Under the pieces are notes generated by a model. That model worked only from the letters and a program-made list of their open reading frames with translations, was not told where the DNA came from and made no database searches. A stretch of 21,306 nt of DNA from Gemmatimonadota bacterium. GTDB taxonomy: Bacteria; Gemmatimonadota; Gemmatimonadetes; Gemmatimonadales; GWC2-71-9. The DNA is taken from assembly GCA_016713435.1 (NCBI GenBank), contig JADJPD010000026.1, positions 1 to 21,306 on the forward strand. Direction: 5' to 3'. Both the position numbers and the translations under genes were made by a program. How positions within the stretch are numbered: the stretch's first letter is position 1; each line of letters begins with the position of its first letter. Shown one piece after another: positions 8,726-17,763 of this stretch.

Positions 8726-9313
8726 ATGTCCGCATCCGCTGAGTTTGTCCGCCGCCACCTCCTGGCCAGCGCCGACGTGAAGCGGGCAGCCGCCGAGCAG
8801 TGCGCCGGGCCGTTGGCCGAGGCCGCGGCCCGCGTGGTGGCCAGCTTCCAGACGGGCGGCAAGCTCCTCTTCTGCGGCAACGGCGGCAGCGCCGCCGACT
8901 GCCAGCACCTCGCCGCCGAGTTCACCAGCGCGCTCAACCACGACCGGCCCCGCGCCGCGCTCCCGGCACTGGCGCTCACCACCGACACGTCCTTCCTCAC
9001 GGCGAATGCCAACGATTTCGGCTTTGACCACGTCTTTGAGCGCCAGGTGGAGGCGCTCGGGCGGCGGGGCGACGTGCTGGTGGGGATCACCACGAGCGGC
9101 AACAGCCCCAACGTGCTCCGGGCCTTCGAGAAGGCGCGGGCGCTCGGGCTGGTGACGGTGCTCCTCTCAGGGGAAGGCGGGGGGAAGGCGCAGCTGCTGG
9201 CTGACGTGGCGGTGTGCGTGCCGAGCCGGGACACGCAGCACATCCAGGAGGTGCACATCGCGGCGGGGCATGTGCTCTGTGCGCTGGTGGAGGACGCCCT
9301 CTTCGGGGCCTAG
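8726..9313 (+). CDS. gmhA: Sedoheptulose-7-phosphate isomerase (phosphoheptose isomerase)
   Basis: Converts sedoheptulose 7-phosphate to D-glycero-D-manno-heptose 7-phosphate, the first step of nucleotide-heptose synthesis. It is a single SIS domain of 195 aa, the usual length. The signature LLFCGNGGSAADCQHLAAEF, the phosphate-binding VGITTSGNSPNVLRAF and the C-terminal DTQHIQEVHIAAGHVLCALVE with its conserved Gln/Glu/His are all present and in frame. The ATG at 8726 follows GAGG at a 5-base spacing. It is cotranscribed with gmhB. Its TAG stop sits inside the palindrome CTAG shared with the stop of the opposing WecA-like gene. No heptose kinase or nucleotidyltransferase is in the window. Confidence 0.95.
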   Translation: MSASAEFVRRHLLASADVKRAAAEQCAGPLAEAAARVVASFQTGGKLLFCGNGGSAADCQHLAAEFTSALNHDRPRAALPALALTTDTSFLTANANDFGFDHVFERQVEALGRRGDVLVGITTSGNSPNVLRAFEKARALGLVTVLLSGEGGGKAQLLADVAVCVPSRDTQHIQEVHIAAGHVLCALVEDALFGA

Positions 9314-10317
9314 GGCCGCCGCGCCCCGAGCCACCTCCCCAGGCCCCAGGCCAGCAGCAGGAGGACGGTGGTCCACGCGCCGAGAGCCACCCAGGCCACC
9401 TGGGCCCCGCGGGGCGCCACCAACAGGCCGGTGCCGCCGGTCAGCGCCATCAGGAGATACTCCCACAGCACCACCCGCCGGTGGCTCCAGCCGGCAAGGA
9501 CCAGCCGCTGGTAGAGGTGCGTCCGGTGAGGCTCCCAGAAGCGCTCGCCCGCCACGATCCGGCGCGCCAGGGTGAACGAGGCATCGGCGATGAAGGGGAG
9601 GAAGACCAGCAGGCCGCAGGGCAGCGGAAAGGCGCCGAGACCGGCGCCGGTGAGGATCCCGACGCCGGCGAGGTAGCCCAGTGGCGCGGAGCCAACGTCG
9701 CCGAGAAAGATACGCGCCGGCGGGAAGTTCCAGCCGAGGAAGCCGAGGGCCGCCGCCGCGACCACCGCGCAGGCCAAGGGGTACCACGTGGGGCCCCATG
9801 GCAGCGCCAGCAGCGCGAGCCCGCCGAAGCCCGCCAGGCTCATCCCTCCGGCAAACCCGTCCATCCCGTCCATGAAGTTGTACAGGTTGATCATCCAGAC
9901 CAGCCCGAGCACCCCACCGGAATCGCCATACCCGCGGGCAGCGCGAGCGCGCCTGCCGCCAGAGTCGGGGGCACTGCCGACCGCGAGGCCCGCCGCAAGG
10001 AGGTGAACCAGGAACCGGTAGCCCGCCCGGACGCCCGCCCGATCGTCCGCGAGCGAGACGGCCGCGACGGCCACCAGCCCCGCGAGCACGCCGACACCCG
10101 CTCCCGATAGGGGGCGGGCCCACCCGCTCCCGAGCAGGCCCGCGCCGATGGCCGCAAGCACCGCGAGGCCGCCGGTGCGCGGCGTCGGCCGGTCGTGGAG
10201 CGAACGGTGCCCCGGATGATCAAGGGCCTGCAGCGGCGCACCGGGCCGGCTGAGCCACCACGCGCCCGCCAGGCTCACCAGCGCCGCCACCGCCGGTCCG
10301 ACGGCGAATGGGCTCAT
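9310..10317 (-). CDS. WecA/MraY-family undecaprenyl-phosphate sugar-1-phosphate transferase
   Basis: Polytopic membrane enzyme that would start the repeat unit by moving a sugar-1-phosphate (often HexNAc) onto undecaprenyl phosphate. The ATG at 10317 overlaps the upstream stop as ATGA and gives about 335 aa, normal for the family. Family motifs in order are HDRPTPRTGGLAV, ADDRAGVRAGYRF, NLYNFMDGMDGFAGG (the Asp-rich active-site loop), FLGDVGSAPLGYL and HRTHLYQRL. About ten hydrophobic segments are visible. A short stretch near 9966-9920 is out of frame: read in another frame it becomes TLAAGALALPAGMAIP, a normal membrane helix, so two compensating indels are likely. Donor specificity cannot be told. 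Confidence 0.9.
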   Translation of the reverse strand: MSPFAVGPAVAALVSLAGAWWLSRPGAPLQALDHPGHRSLHDRPTPRTGGLAVLAAIGAGLLGSGWARPLSGAGVGVLAGLVAVAAVSLADDRAGVRAGYRFLVHLLAAGLAVGSAPDSGGRRARAARGYGDSGGVLGLVWMINLYNFMDGMDGFAGGMSLAGFGGLALLALPWGPTWYPLACAVVAAAALGFLGWNFPPARIFLGDVGSAPLGYLAGVGILTGAGLGAFPLPCGLLVFLPFIADASFTLARRIVAGERFWEPHRTHLYQRLVLAGWSHRRVVLWEYLLMALTGGTGLLVAPRGAQVAWVALGAWTTVLLLLAWGLGRWLGARRP

Positions 10318-11509
10318 CCCAGCCCCGCAGCGCGCGCCAGCCCTGACCGCATCATCGCGGCCAGGCCGTCCCGGTCGAAACGCTCCGTCGCCAGGCGCCG
10401 CGCCTCCTCCGAGAGCCGCGCTCGCCACGCCCGGTCTTCCTTGAGCCGGATCAGCGCGTCCGCGAAGGCCTCCGGGTCGTCCGGCGGCACGGTGATCCCG
10501 CCGCCCGCCTCGGCGAACAGCCGCTGGATCCAGCCACGCGTGGTGTGCACCACCGGCACCCCGGCCGCGAAGGCATCGAACATCTTGTTCGGCGAGCAGG
10601 TGGACATGACCGGGACATCCCGGATGGTGAGCAGCGCGCAGTCCGCCCGGTGCAGCCAGCCGGGCAGGTCGGTCTTGGGCACCAGCCCGCGGAACTCGAT
10701 GTTCGCGAGCCCGGCCTCCCGCGCACGCACCTCGAGCAACCCCCGCTCATTGCCGTCACCGATCATCACGATCCGGATGTCGCGGCGACCCCGCGCCTGC
10801 AGCACCCGCGCGGCCTCCACGATCTGGCCGCAGTCGTCGGCGTACCCGATGGTGCCGGTGTAGAGGACCAGCCCCGGCTCCACGGCGCGCTCCGTGCCGC
10901 CGCCGGACGCCCGAACAGCGCGGGGTCCGAGGCGTTAGGGATCACCAGCAGCGTGGTGCCCGGGTGGCGTTCCGCGATCGACTCCGCCATCCCCTCGGAC
11001 AGCGCCACCACCAGCGCGGCCGCGCGATAGCAGCGGGTCTCGAACCACCGCGCCAGGGCGGCCGCCGTCCGGTTGCGCAGGATGCCGAGCTGGATCGCCC
11101 CCTCCGGCCACAGGTCGCGGACCTCGAACACGAATGGCCGCCCCCGCAGGTAATGGCCCACCAGGCCGGGCAGGCCCGTGGTGATCGGCCCCGAGGAGGA
11201 GAGAATCACGTCCGCACGGGTCACGAGCGCGTACCAGCAGGCCACCAGGGCAAAGGCAAAGAATGTGAGGATCCGGAGCGGTGCCGAATGCTTGTTCGAG
11301 AGCCGCAGGTTGATGATCCGGACGTCGATTCCCTCGATGGTCCGGCGATCGATCAGGCCCGTGGGGACTAGGCCCGACTTGTCGTAGACGCTCGTCACCA
11401 CCGTCACCTGGTCGCCGGCCTGCACCCAGCGCCGCGCCATCTCGTAACACCGGGTGCTGTAGGATCCGGCCGGCACCGTGAAGTACTGGTAGAAATAGAG
11501 GATGCGCAC
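10314..11509 (-). CDS. Glycosyltransferase, WbuB-like GT4 (one frameshift)
   Basis: GT-B glycosyltransferase with a WbuB-like N-terminal domain. The GTG at 11509 gives MRILYFYQYFTVPAGSYSTR. It continues to DVILSSSGPITTGLPG, FVFEVRDLWPEGAIQLG and VIPNASDPALFGRP. A shift near 10900 leads into the C-terminal domain: PGLVLYTGTIGYADDCGQI, RIVMIGDGNERGLLEV and SPNKMFDAFAAGVPVVHTT. In this subgroup PNK-F-A-G-P takes the place of the classical E-x7-E. Restored length is about 398 aa. The start is 12 bases after the proposed stop of the upstream glycosyltransferase, and the end overlaps the WecA-like gene by 4 bp (ATGA), so all three are one transcript. Such transferases often add a HexNAc or deoxyHexNAc, but this is only a family tendency. 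Confidence 0.88.
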
Positions 11510-11521
11510 GCGGCGTCCGTC

Positions 11522-12699
11522 CTAGGCCGTGACCCGGACATCCCGGGCCCGAGCAGGCGTTCGTACAGGGAGCGCAGCCGGGTGAACTCCGCCTCCCAGT
11601 TGTAGGTGGCCAGCACGGCCTCGCGCCCCCGCACCCCCATCGCACGCGCCCGCGCCGGGTCGTCGAGCAGGGCGGCTACCGCCGCGGCGATCGCGGCGGG
11701 ATCGGTGGGGTCAGCCACCAGCCCACAGCCCGTCCCCTCGACCAGCGCGCGCCACGCGGGGAAGTCGGGCGTCACCACCGGCAGGCCAGCCGCCATGTAC
11801 TCGAAGAGCTTGTTGGAGCGCACGGCGTAGTGATTGGGATGCGGCCCGAACATCACCACGCCCACCCGCGCCTCGGCGAGCCGCTTGGCCACGGTGGCCC
11901 GGTCTCCCCAGCCCTGGTAGTCGGTCCGCGCCCACCCCGGCAGCCCGCGGACCTCTGCCTCCAAGCCGTCGGCGGTGAACCGCCCCACCAGCACCAGGCG
12001 CGCGGGGGATCCGGCCGGCAGGTGGCCCATCGCCGCGATGAGCTCCCTGCTGGCCCGGATGCGCGAGAGGTTGCCGACGTGCACCACCACCGGCGCGCGC
12101 TGCAGGTAGTCCGAGGTATCGCCGTCGGGGAACTCGCGCAGCAGCGGGAAGTTGCGTACCACCGTGACCCCGGCGCGACCCAGGGCTTCCGCCACGTCGT
12201 CCCCCGCGGCCACCACCCCGCTGAAGGCGCGCAGCCCGACCCACTGCACGGCCGCGGTGAGCCCTGCCACGACCCCCCGAAGCCAGTGCGGCAGCCAGTG
12301 CTTGCTGCGCAGCTGGGCAGGGACGTCCTCGTGCACGTCGTACACCACCCGCTTGCCGCACAGCCGCAGCAGCAACCCAACGGGGATCAGCTCGGGGTCG
12401 TGGAAATGATAGAGGGCCCCCCGTTCCGCGAGCGCTGCCCGGAACACCGCCAGCCCAGAAGTGGCGAAGCGTCGCAGCCGGCCCGCGGGACGCGGGATCG
12501 GATGGAACCGCACGCCGTGGTCCGGTGCGTCCGGCGCGCCGGGGGCCACCAGCACCACCTCGAACCCGGCGGCGGCGAGGCTCCGGCATTCCTTGTGGAA
12601 GATTCGCGTGTCGTCGTGGGGATGCACGGACGTCAGGTGCACCACGCGCCACCCGGGCCCGGCGACGGCGGGAGAATCAGCGGTCATAGCGTGCAGCAA
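11522..12699 (-). CDS. Glycosyltransferase, GT4-type
   Basis: GT-B glycosyltransferase of about 390 aa, first gene of the minus-strand trio. Motifs: VVHLTSVHPHDDTRIFHKEC, LYHFHDPELIPVGLLLRL, VVYDVHEDVPAQLRSKHW, VVVHVGNLSRIRASRELI, ARLVLVGRFTADGLEAEV and RSNKLFEYMAAGLPVVTPDF. A GGAGG (12711-12707) stands 7 bases before the TTG at 12699. The ATG at 12687 has no such signal, so I prefer TTG, though ATG is possible. As read, the frame continues to 11404, overlapping the next gene by 106 bp with a low-complexity Ser/Arg tail. A one-base shift after YERLLGPG would end at the TAG at 11522-11524, just before the next start, which looks more natural. Confidence 0.87.
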
Positions 12700-12706
12700 A
12701 CTTATA

Positions 12707-12711
12707 CCTCC
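12707..12711 (-). promoter_or_regulatory. Shine-Dalgarno favouring a TTG start
   Basis: GGAGG on the minus strand, 7 bases upstream of TTG at 12699 and 19 bases upstream of the ATG at 12687. The spacing decides in favour of the TTG. The nearby TATAAG lies in the spacer between this site and the TTG, so I do not read it as a -10 box. Confidence 0.5.
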
Positions 12712-12742
12712 GCCGAGCCGCTCGGGAGACACGAGGCTTCGC

Positions 12743-12771
12743 TTGACCGGGGGAACACTGCGGACCATCTT
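12743..12771 (+). promoter_or_regulatory. Weak candidate promoter for wzz
   Basis: TTGACC (12743-12748) is followed after 17 bases by CATCTT (12766-12771), giving a start near 12778 and a leader of about 18 bases to the ATG at 12796. The -35 is good and the -10 poor. It lies in the roughly 100-base divergent gap, where a wzz promoter is expected. Confidence 0.3.
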
Positions 12772-12795
12772 CCGGCTCCATCACGCCAGACGGAC

Positions 12796-13620
12796 ATGAC
12801 CTCACCCCCGAGTGGTGCTGCCAGCGGCCACGCCCCATCGCCGTTCGACTACCTCAGCCTGATGCTGCTCCGCTGGCGCCTGATAGCCGGCACCGCCGCA
12901 GCCGCGGGCGTGGTGGCCCTCGCCACCACCTTCGTCCTGTCGTCGCAGTGGACGGCCAAGACCAGCTTCCTCCCCGTCAGCAACGCGGCCGGTGCGGTGT
13001 CCTCAGCCCTCGGCAGCCTGGCCGGTGATCTGGGCATTACGCTCCCCGGCGGCGCGACCACCGACGGTCCCGAGTTCTACCTGGCCCTCATCAAGAGCCG
13101 CCCGATCATCGACGCCGTGCTGCGGACGCGTTACGCGGTCGGGGGCGACAGCCTCACGCTCCTCGAGGTCCTCGACGCCGGCGGCTCCACCGACGCCCAG
13201 CGCCGCGAGCGCGCCCGCGACGACCTGCTCGACCGCCTCGGGGCGTCCAGCGACCGCACCACCAGGATCGTCTCCCTGGCCATCCGCGCGCCGGACCCGC
13301 AGCTCGCCGCCGCCGTGGCCAACCGCTTCGTCGAGCTCGCCAACCGCCTCTCCCTGCGGACCCAGTTCGAGAACTCGCGGATCCAGGAGGTCAACGACAC
13401 CCCGGTGCTGAGCGTCATCGAGGAGGCGGTGCCCCCGGTGCAGCGCTCCTCGCCCCGTCGGGGCCGGACCACCGCCCTCGCGCTGCTCCTGGGCGGAGTG
13501 CTCGGGGCTGGCCTCGCCCTCAGCCAGGGGGCGATCGAGCAGCTGCGAAGTTCCGCCGATCCCGGTTACGCCCGCCTCGAGGCCATCTGGCTCCGGCGCG
13601 GGTCACGCCCCGCCGACTGA
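12796..13620 (+). CDS. wzz: Wzz-type polysaccharide chain-length determinant, shortened
   Basis: Inner-membrane co-polymerase that sets polymer length together with Wzy. The ATG at 12796 gives 274 aa. PFDYLSLMLLRWRLI precedes TM1 (about residues 29-49). The periplasmic start has SFLPVSNAAG, ITLPGGATTDGPEFYLALIK and RPIIDAVL, followed by ANRFVELANRLSLRTQ. TM2 is TTALALLLGGVLGAGLAL (about 226-243), preceded by the Pro-rich VIEEAVPPVQRSSPRRG. No kinase domain follows. Between RTQ (188-190) and FENSRIQEVNDTPVLSVIE the long periplasmic coiled coil expected for the family, roughly 90-100 residues, is missing without any loss of frame. It converges with the two-domain oxidoreductase gene, overlapping it by 18 bp. 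Confidence 0.85.
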   Translation: MTSPPSGAASGHAPSPFDYLSLMLLRWRLIAGTAAAAGVVALATTFVLSSQWTAKTSFLPVSNAAGAVSSALGSLAGDLGITLPGGATTDGPEFYLALIKSRPIIDAVLRTRYAVGGDSLTLLEVLDAGGSTDAQRRERARDDLLDRLGASSDRTTRIVSLAIRAPDPQLAAAVANRFVELANRLSLRTQFENSRIQEVNDTPVLSVIEEAVPPVQRSSPRRGRTTALALLLGGVLGAGLALSQGAIEQLRSSADPGYARLEAIWLRRGSRPAD

Positions 13621-15773
13621 CCCCTCCAGCGGCCGGGAGACCACCAGCCCCGTCCCGGCAGCCGCAGCCTCGATCGCCCGGAAGGTCGCCTGCATCGAGG
13701 CCACCTGGTCGGCCAGCGGCACCGGGGCGGGGCCGCCAGTGCGCACCGACTCAAGGAAGGCGGCGATCGACCCCCGGTGACCCTTGTCCTGGGTCCCCGC
13801 CGACTCCGTCCCGCGCCCTGCGCCCGTGTCCCAGGTCAGGCTCCGGAAGTCGTCCAGCCGGTAGATGCCGCCGTCACACACCACCTCCAGCCGCTCCTTG
13901 GACACCCCCGGGTGGCCGAACGAGAAGTACTCCACCGTCGCCACCGAACCATCCGGATAACCCGCCAGCACCGCGATCGAGTCCGCAGTGCTCGCCACCG
14001 CGCTGATTCGCTCTGCCGGCTGGCCCACGAGCGCCCCCGCGAGGTCGAGGAAGTGGCAGCACTCCCCGATGATGCGCCCGCCCCCGACCGCCGGATCGTG
14101 CACCCAGCTCTGGGCCGGGACCCGGCCGGCATTGATCCGATAGTGTAGCTGCATCGGCCCGGTGCGCCGGCCCACCAGCCCGGTGAGCCGCCCCACCAGC
14201 GGCGCAAAGCGCCGGTTGAACCCCACCATCAGGAGCCGGTCCGGCGCGGCCGCGGCCGCCGCGAGGATCGGGCGGAGTTCGTCCTCCCGGATGCAGAGGG
14301 GCTTCTCCACGTAGACATGCTTCCCCGCGCGCAGCGCGGCGATGACCTGGCCCGCGTGCAGGTGATGTCGGGTGGCGATGATGACGGCGTGCGTGTCGGC
14401 GTCCGCGAGCACCTCGTCGGCCTCGGTGGTCCCAAACGCGAAGCCGTGCCGCTCGGTCACGGAGGCAACCGTCAGGCCGGTCGCCGCCGCCACGCCGCGG
14501 AGCCGGACGCCCGGCACGGCCTGCACCGCCGGAAGCAGCGTCGAGCGCGCGAAGCTCCCCGGACCGATCAGCCCCACTCCCAGCCCGCCGTGCCCGGCGG
14601 TCGTGGCCCTCGCGGCCAGCCGCGTCTGGCGCACCGGGGGATCGGGATAGTCCAGTACGATGCCGAGGCAGGGCTCCCGCCGCCCGGTCAGCAGGTCGTA
14701 GGCCCGGGTCGCCTCGGCGATCCCGTAGCGGTGCGTGATCAGCGGTGCGACCCGGACGCCGCCAGAGGCCAGCAGGTCGAGGAACGCCTCCAGGTTGCGC
14801 TGCTCGGTCCAGCGCACGTAGCCGAGCGGATAGTCCTGCCCGCCCTCCTCGTAGCGCGGGTCGTACCGTCCCGGTCCGTACGACCGGGAGAAGCGGACCT
14901 CCAGCTCCTTCTCGTAGTAGGGGCTGCGAGGCACGTCCACCGGCACAGCACCGACGATCACTACCCGGGCGCGCTCGCGAGCCACCTCCCCGCGTGCACG
15001 ATCGGGTCCCGGCTCTCGGTCGCGGCGGTGATCAGCACGCCGTCCGCGCCGCGCCCGCCCGTTCGCCGCTCCACCGCCGCCGCGAACGCCGCCCCTGGGG
15101 CCGTCGCCTCGCGCGCACCGAACTGCTCCGCCAGACGGCACCGGTCCGGGTCGGGGTCGGCCGCGAGGACCTCGCACCCATTGGCCCGCAGCAGTTGGAC
15201 CGACAGGAGCCCGAGCAGCCCCAGGCCGATCACCGCAACGCATTCGCCCAGCCGCGGCTCGAGCTGACGGACGCCCTGCAGCGCGATGGCGCCAAGCGTG
15301 GACCAGGCCGCGTCCTCGAGCGGCACCAGCGTGGCCCCGTCTGGCCCCGTGGGGATCCGGGCGCAGAGATTCCGGGGGACCCACGTCACCTCGGCGTGCG
15401 ATGCGTACCCCGCCCCGGCGCAGGCGACGGCATCACCCACCTGCAGGCCGGTGACGCCCCGGCCGAGCGCCTCCACGATCCCCGCCGAGCTGTAGCCCAT
15501 CGGGATCCACGATTCCAGCTTGTCCTGCACCCCCCGCAGGGCGGCGGTGATGCCGTCCCGCTTCATCCGCGCTATCACCTGCCGGACCAGGTCCGGCCGC
15601 TCGCGCGCCCGGGCCAGCAGGGAACGCCGGCTGCGCTCCACGTTCATCCGCTCCGTCCCCGCGCTCACCAGGGAATGCACGGTGCGCACCAGGACTCCAC
15701 CCTCCCGGATCGCCGGGATGGGCAGTTCGAGCAGCCGGACTTCCCCCTTCAGGTTCTGGACGACTTGCCGCAT
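13603..15773 (-). CDS. Two-domain oxidoreductase: MDR-type dehydrogenase fused to Gfo/Idh/MocA oxidoreductase (one frameshift)
   Basis: A fusion of about 722 aa known from polysaccharide clusters. The ATG at 15773 follows GGGGAGG at 6 bases. Residues about 1-350 are a medium-chain dehydrogenase-like domain: LVSAGTERMNVERSRR, IPMGYSSAGIVEALG and the Rossmann segment VAVIGLGLLGLLSVQLLRAN. The GHE zinc motif of alcohol dehydrogenases is absent. From about residue 390 a Gfo/Idh/MocA domain follows: VGLIGPGSFARSTLLPAV, AVIIATRHHLHAGQV, HVYVEKPLCI (catalytic-type Lys) and GGRIIGECCHFLDL. Restoring one G in the run at 14988-14991 turns a premature TAG into HAGEVARERARVVIVGAVPV and joins both halves. 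It is the last gene of the operon, 24 bases after the heparinase-like gene. Substrate unknown; probably an NAD(P)-dependent sugar or uronate step. Confidence 0.88.
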
Positions 15774-15797
15774 GCTGCGCCTCCCCTGCCTTTCGAT

Positions 15798-17763
15798 TCA
15801 GCCTTGGATGGACATCCACTCGATCACGGTCCGGAACTGGAACGGCAGGCGCACCCGCACGGCGGCCACCAGCACCACCGCGGGCCGCCGCACGCCGTAA
15901 CTGGGTGCGACCCAGCCTCCGCCAGCGCCAGGGGCGGGTCGCTCGTCAGGCGGAGCGCTCCGCCCTCCCGCGCCAGCACCGCCACCTGCCGGAGGTGGAA
16001 GCCGCGCCACGACACCGGGGCACAGTGCCAGCACAGCGCCAGGTCGTGCTCGGCCCCGCCCCTCCAGCGCGTCGACCACCTCCCACCGGCGGGCCGGCCA
16101 GAATCGGACCCGCCGCCGATGGACCACCGGGTCGCGCAACCGGCCGTAGCCATGGTGGCTCGCCTCCCAGCGCTGCTCCTCGGGGCCGGGATCCCACGCC
16201 AGCAGGCGCGGCCGGGTGCCGTCGGCGGCGATCCGCCAGAGCCCGGTGAGTTCCGCCTGGTCCCGGTCATCCACGACCACGGTATTGTGCGCGGCGGTGC
16301 GCACCTGTTCCCGGTAGGCGCCCGCGTCGGAGGTGTAGGCCAGGCAGCCGGTGTCGCACAGGAAGATCCCGCCGGGTGCGCTGAGCTCCAGGCTGAGCGT
16401 GTCGAGGTGGCCATGCCCGAGGCGCCCCTCGCTCCCCAGCGGCCCGGCATCAAGAAAGGTGTGGCATCCGTTGCCGCGCAGCACGAAGAACCCGCCCGCC
16501 GGGAACGCCGCAGGCCCTCGGGTCACCGCGCGCCCCGCCCCGCCGGACGCGGGCGCCGGCTCGGCGAGCCAGCGCGCATCGGCGTCGCCGCGGCTCGGCG
16601 GAGGCTGCAGCTCCGGGCGCCGCAGGACCCCTGCGCCCAGGGCGAGCAGGTGCCGGTGGTCCGCCGGCGCGAGTCCCGGCGTGAAGGGCAGCACCCGCCC
16701 GTCGTCCCCATCCCCGACCAGGGCGCGCCACCGTCCGGGCGCATGTACGCCCCGTGAACTCGACCATGCGCGCCAGCCGGTCGAGGTACGCCGCCGATCG
16801 GGGGCGCCCGAGCCGCTCCCCCACCGGCACCACCAGCAGCAGCAGCTCCGCCACCAGGCGGTGGTAGCTGACCGCCTGCTCGAAGTGGACGCCGTCAGGC
16901 AGCACCTGCCACTGCATCTCGCATTCGAGGCCCCGCTCGGCGAACCGCAGCCAGCCACGGCCCTCGGCCGAGTCACGAAACAGGGCGCCGAGGTGGTACA
17001 GCCCCACGAGGTCCGCCACGTAGTGGTTCCCCACGTGGCGGCCGATCTCCAGGTTGCCCCGGATCACGCGGCCGTGCCAGACGAGCGAGGCCAGCATCCG
17101 GGCCCACCGGCGCTCCCCGACCTCCGGGGCCCGCGCCAGGAAGGTGAACGCGTGGATCCAGTTGCAGGCACGGATCGCCAGCTCCATCGGGCAGAGCCAG
17201 TGAATGCCCCGGCCCGGCGGGTTCGCGTCGAGCCAGCTGTCGAGCCGCGCGGCGAAGGCGGCCGCGAACCGCGCCTCGCCCGTCTGCTGGTAGGCAATCC
17301 CCAGCCACAGCCCCTCGTGAAACCGGGCGAGCTCCCACGGCACCTTCACGTCGGAGGGACGTCCCAGGTCCCGGTGGTCGAGCCGCCAGAACCAGTCGGC
17401 GGTCCAGCGATGACCGCTCCGGAAGTCCAGGTGCCAGTCGATGGGATCGCCCAGCGACACCGGCCCCGACCCGAGCACCTCGGCGATCCCCGCGCAGGCG
17501 CGGTCCGCCGCGGACAGCAGCGCCGCATCGGCGGCTTCGCTGGCCGGGCCGCGCGGGACCCCCCCGGGCACGAACGCCGCGGCCACCGACCGCTCCAGGC
17601 GGGCCAGCCAGTCGGGGTGATCGCCGTCGGCCAGCATCCGGCGGCCCAACTCCGGGTCCAGCGGCGGGAGTCCGTGCCGGTATCGCCAGCGCCACCAGGG
17701 CCGTTCCACCAGGCGCGGCCGTGCCAGGCGGGCCAGGGCCCGGATCGTCTGGACCGGACTCAT
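15798..17763 (-). CDS. Heparinase II/III-like (alginate lyase superfamily) protein without signal peptide (frameshifted)
   Basis: Family members are lyases acting on uronate-containing polysaccharides. The ATG at 17763 overlaps the wzy stop as ATGA. The N-terminus (MSPVQTIRALARLARPRLVE) is basic with no hydrophobic signal core. The alpha/alpha-barrel half has DPIDWHLDFRSGHRW, FHEGLWLGIAYQQTGEARFA, IHWLCPMELAIRACNWIHAF and VGNHYVADLVGLYHLGALF. The C-terminal half has GHGHLDTLSLEL and AAHNTVVVDDRDQAELTG, the hallmark Hepar_II_III segments (about 449-503). Frameshifts: restoring one G in the run at 16750-16753 gives EFTGAYMRPDGRW; two more, near 16058 and 15917, restore AEHDLALCWHCAPVSW and WVAPSYGVRRPAVV. 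Restored length is about 655 aa. It is coupled to wzy and the two-domain oxidoreductase, so a role in biosynthesis is more likely than scavenging. Confidence 0.88.

Noticed and set aside
12701..12706. TATAAG on the minus strand as a -10 promoter box
   Set aside because: It lies between a GGAGG and the TTG start it serves, and no -35 box stands at the right distance.
11830..12795. Upstream extension of the wzz frame
   Set aside because: It is open by chance across the opposing glycosyltransferase. Family features begin only after the ATG at 12796.
14745..16757. A 670-residue plus-strand open frame, and similar long plus-strand frames at 16351-17940 and 19433-20809
   Set aside because: They lie opposite the oxidoreductase, heparinase-like and flippase genes, are rich in Arg, Pro, His and Gln with no recognisable motif, and are expected shadows in GC-rich DNA.
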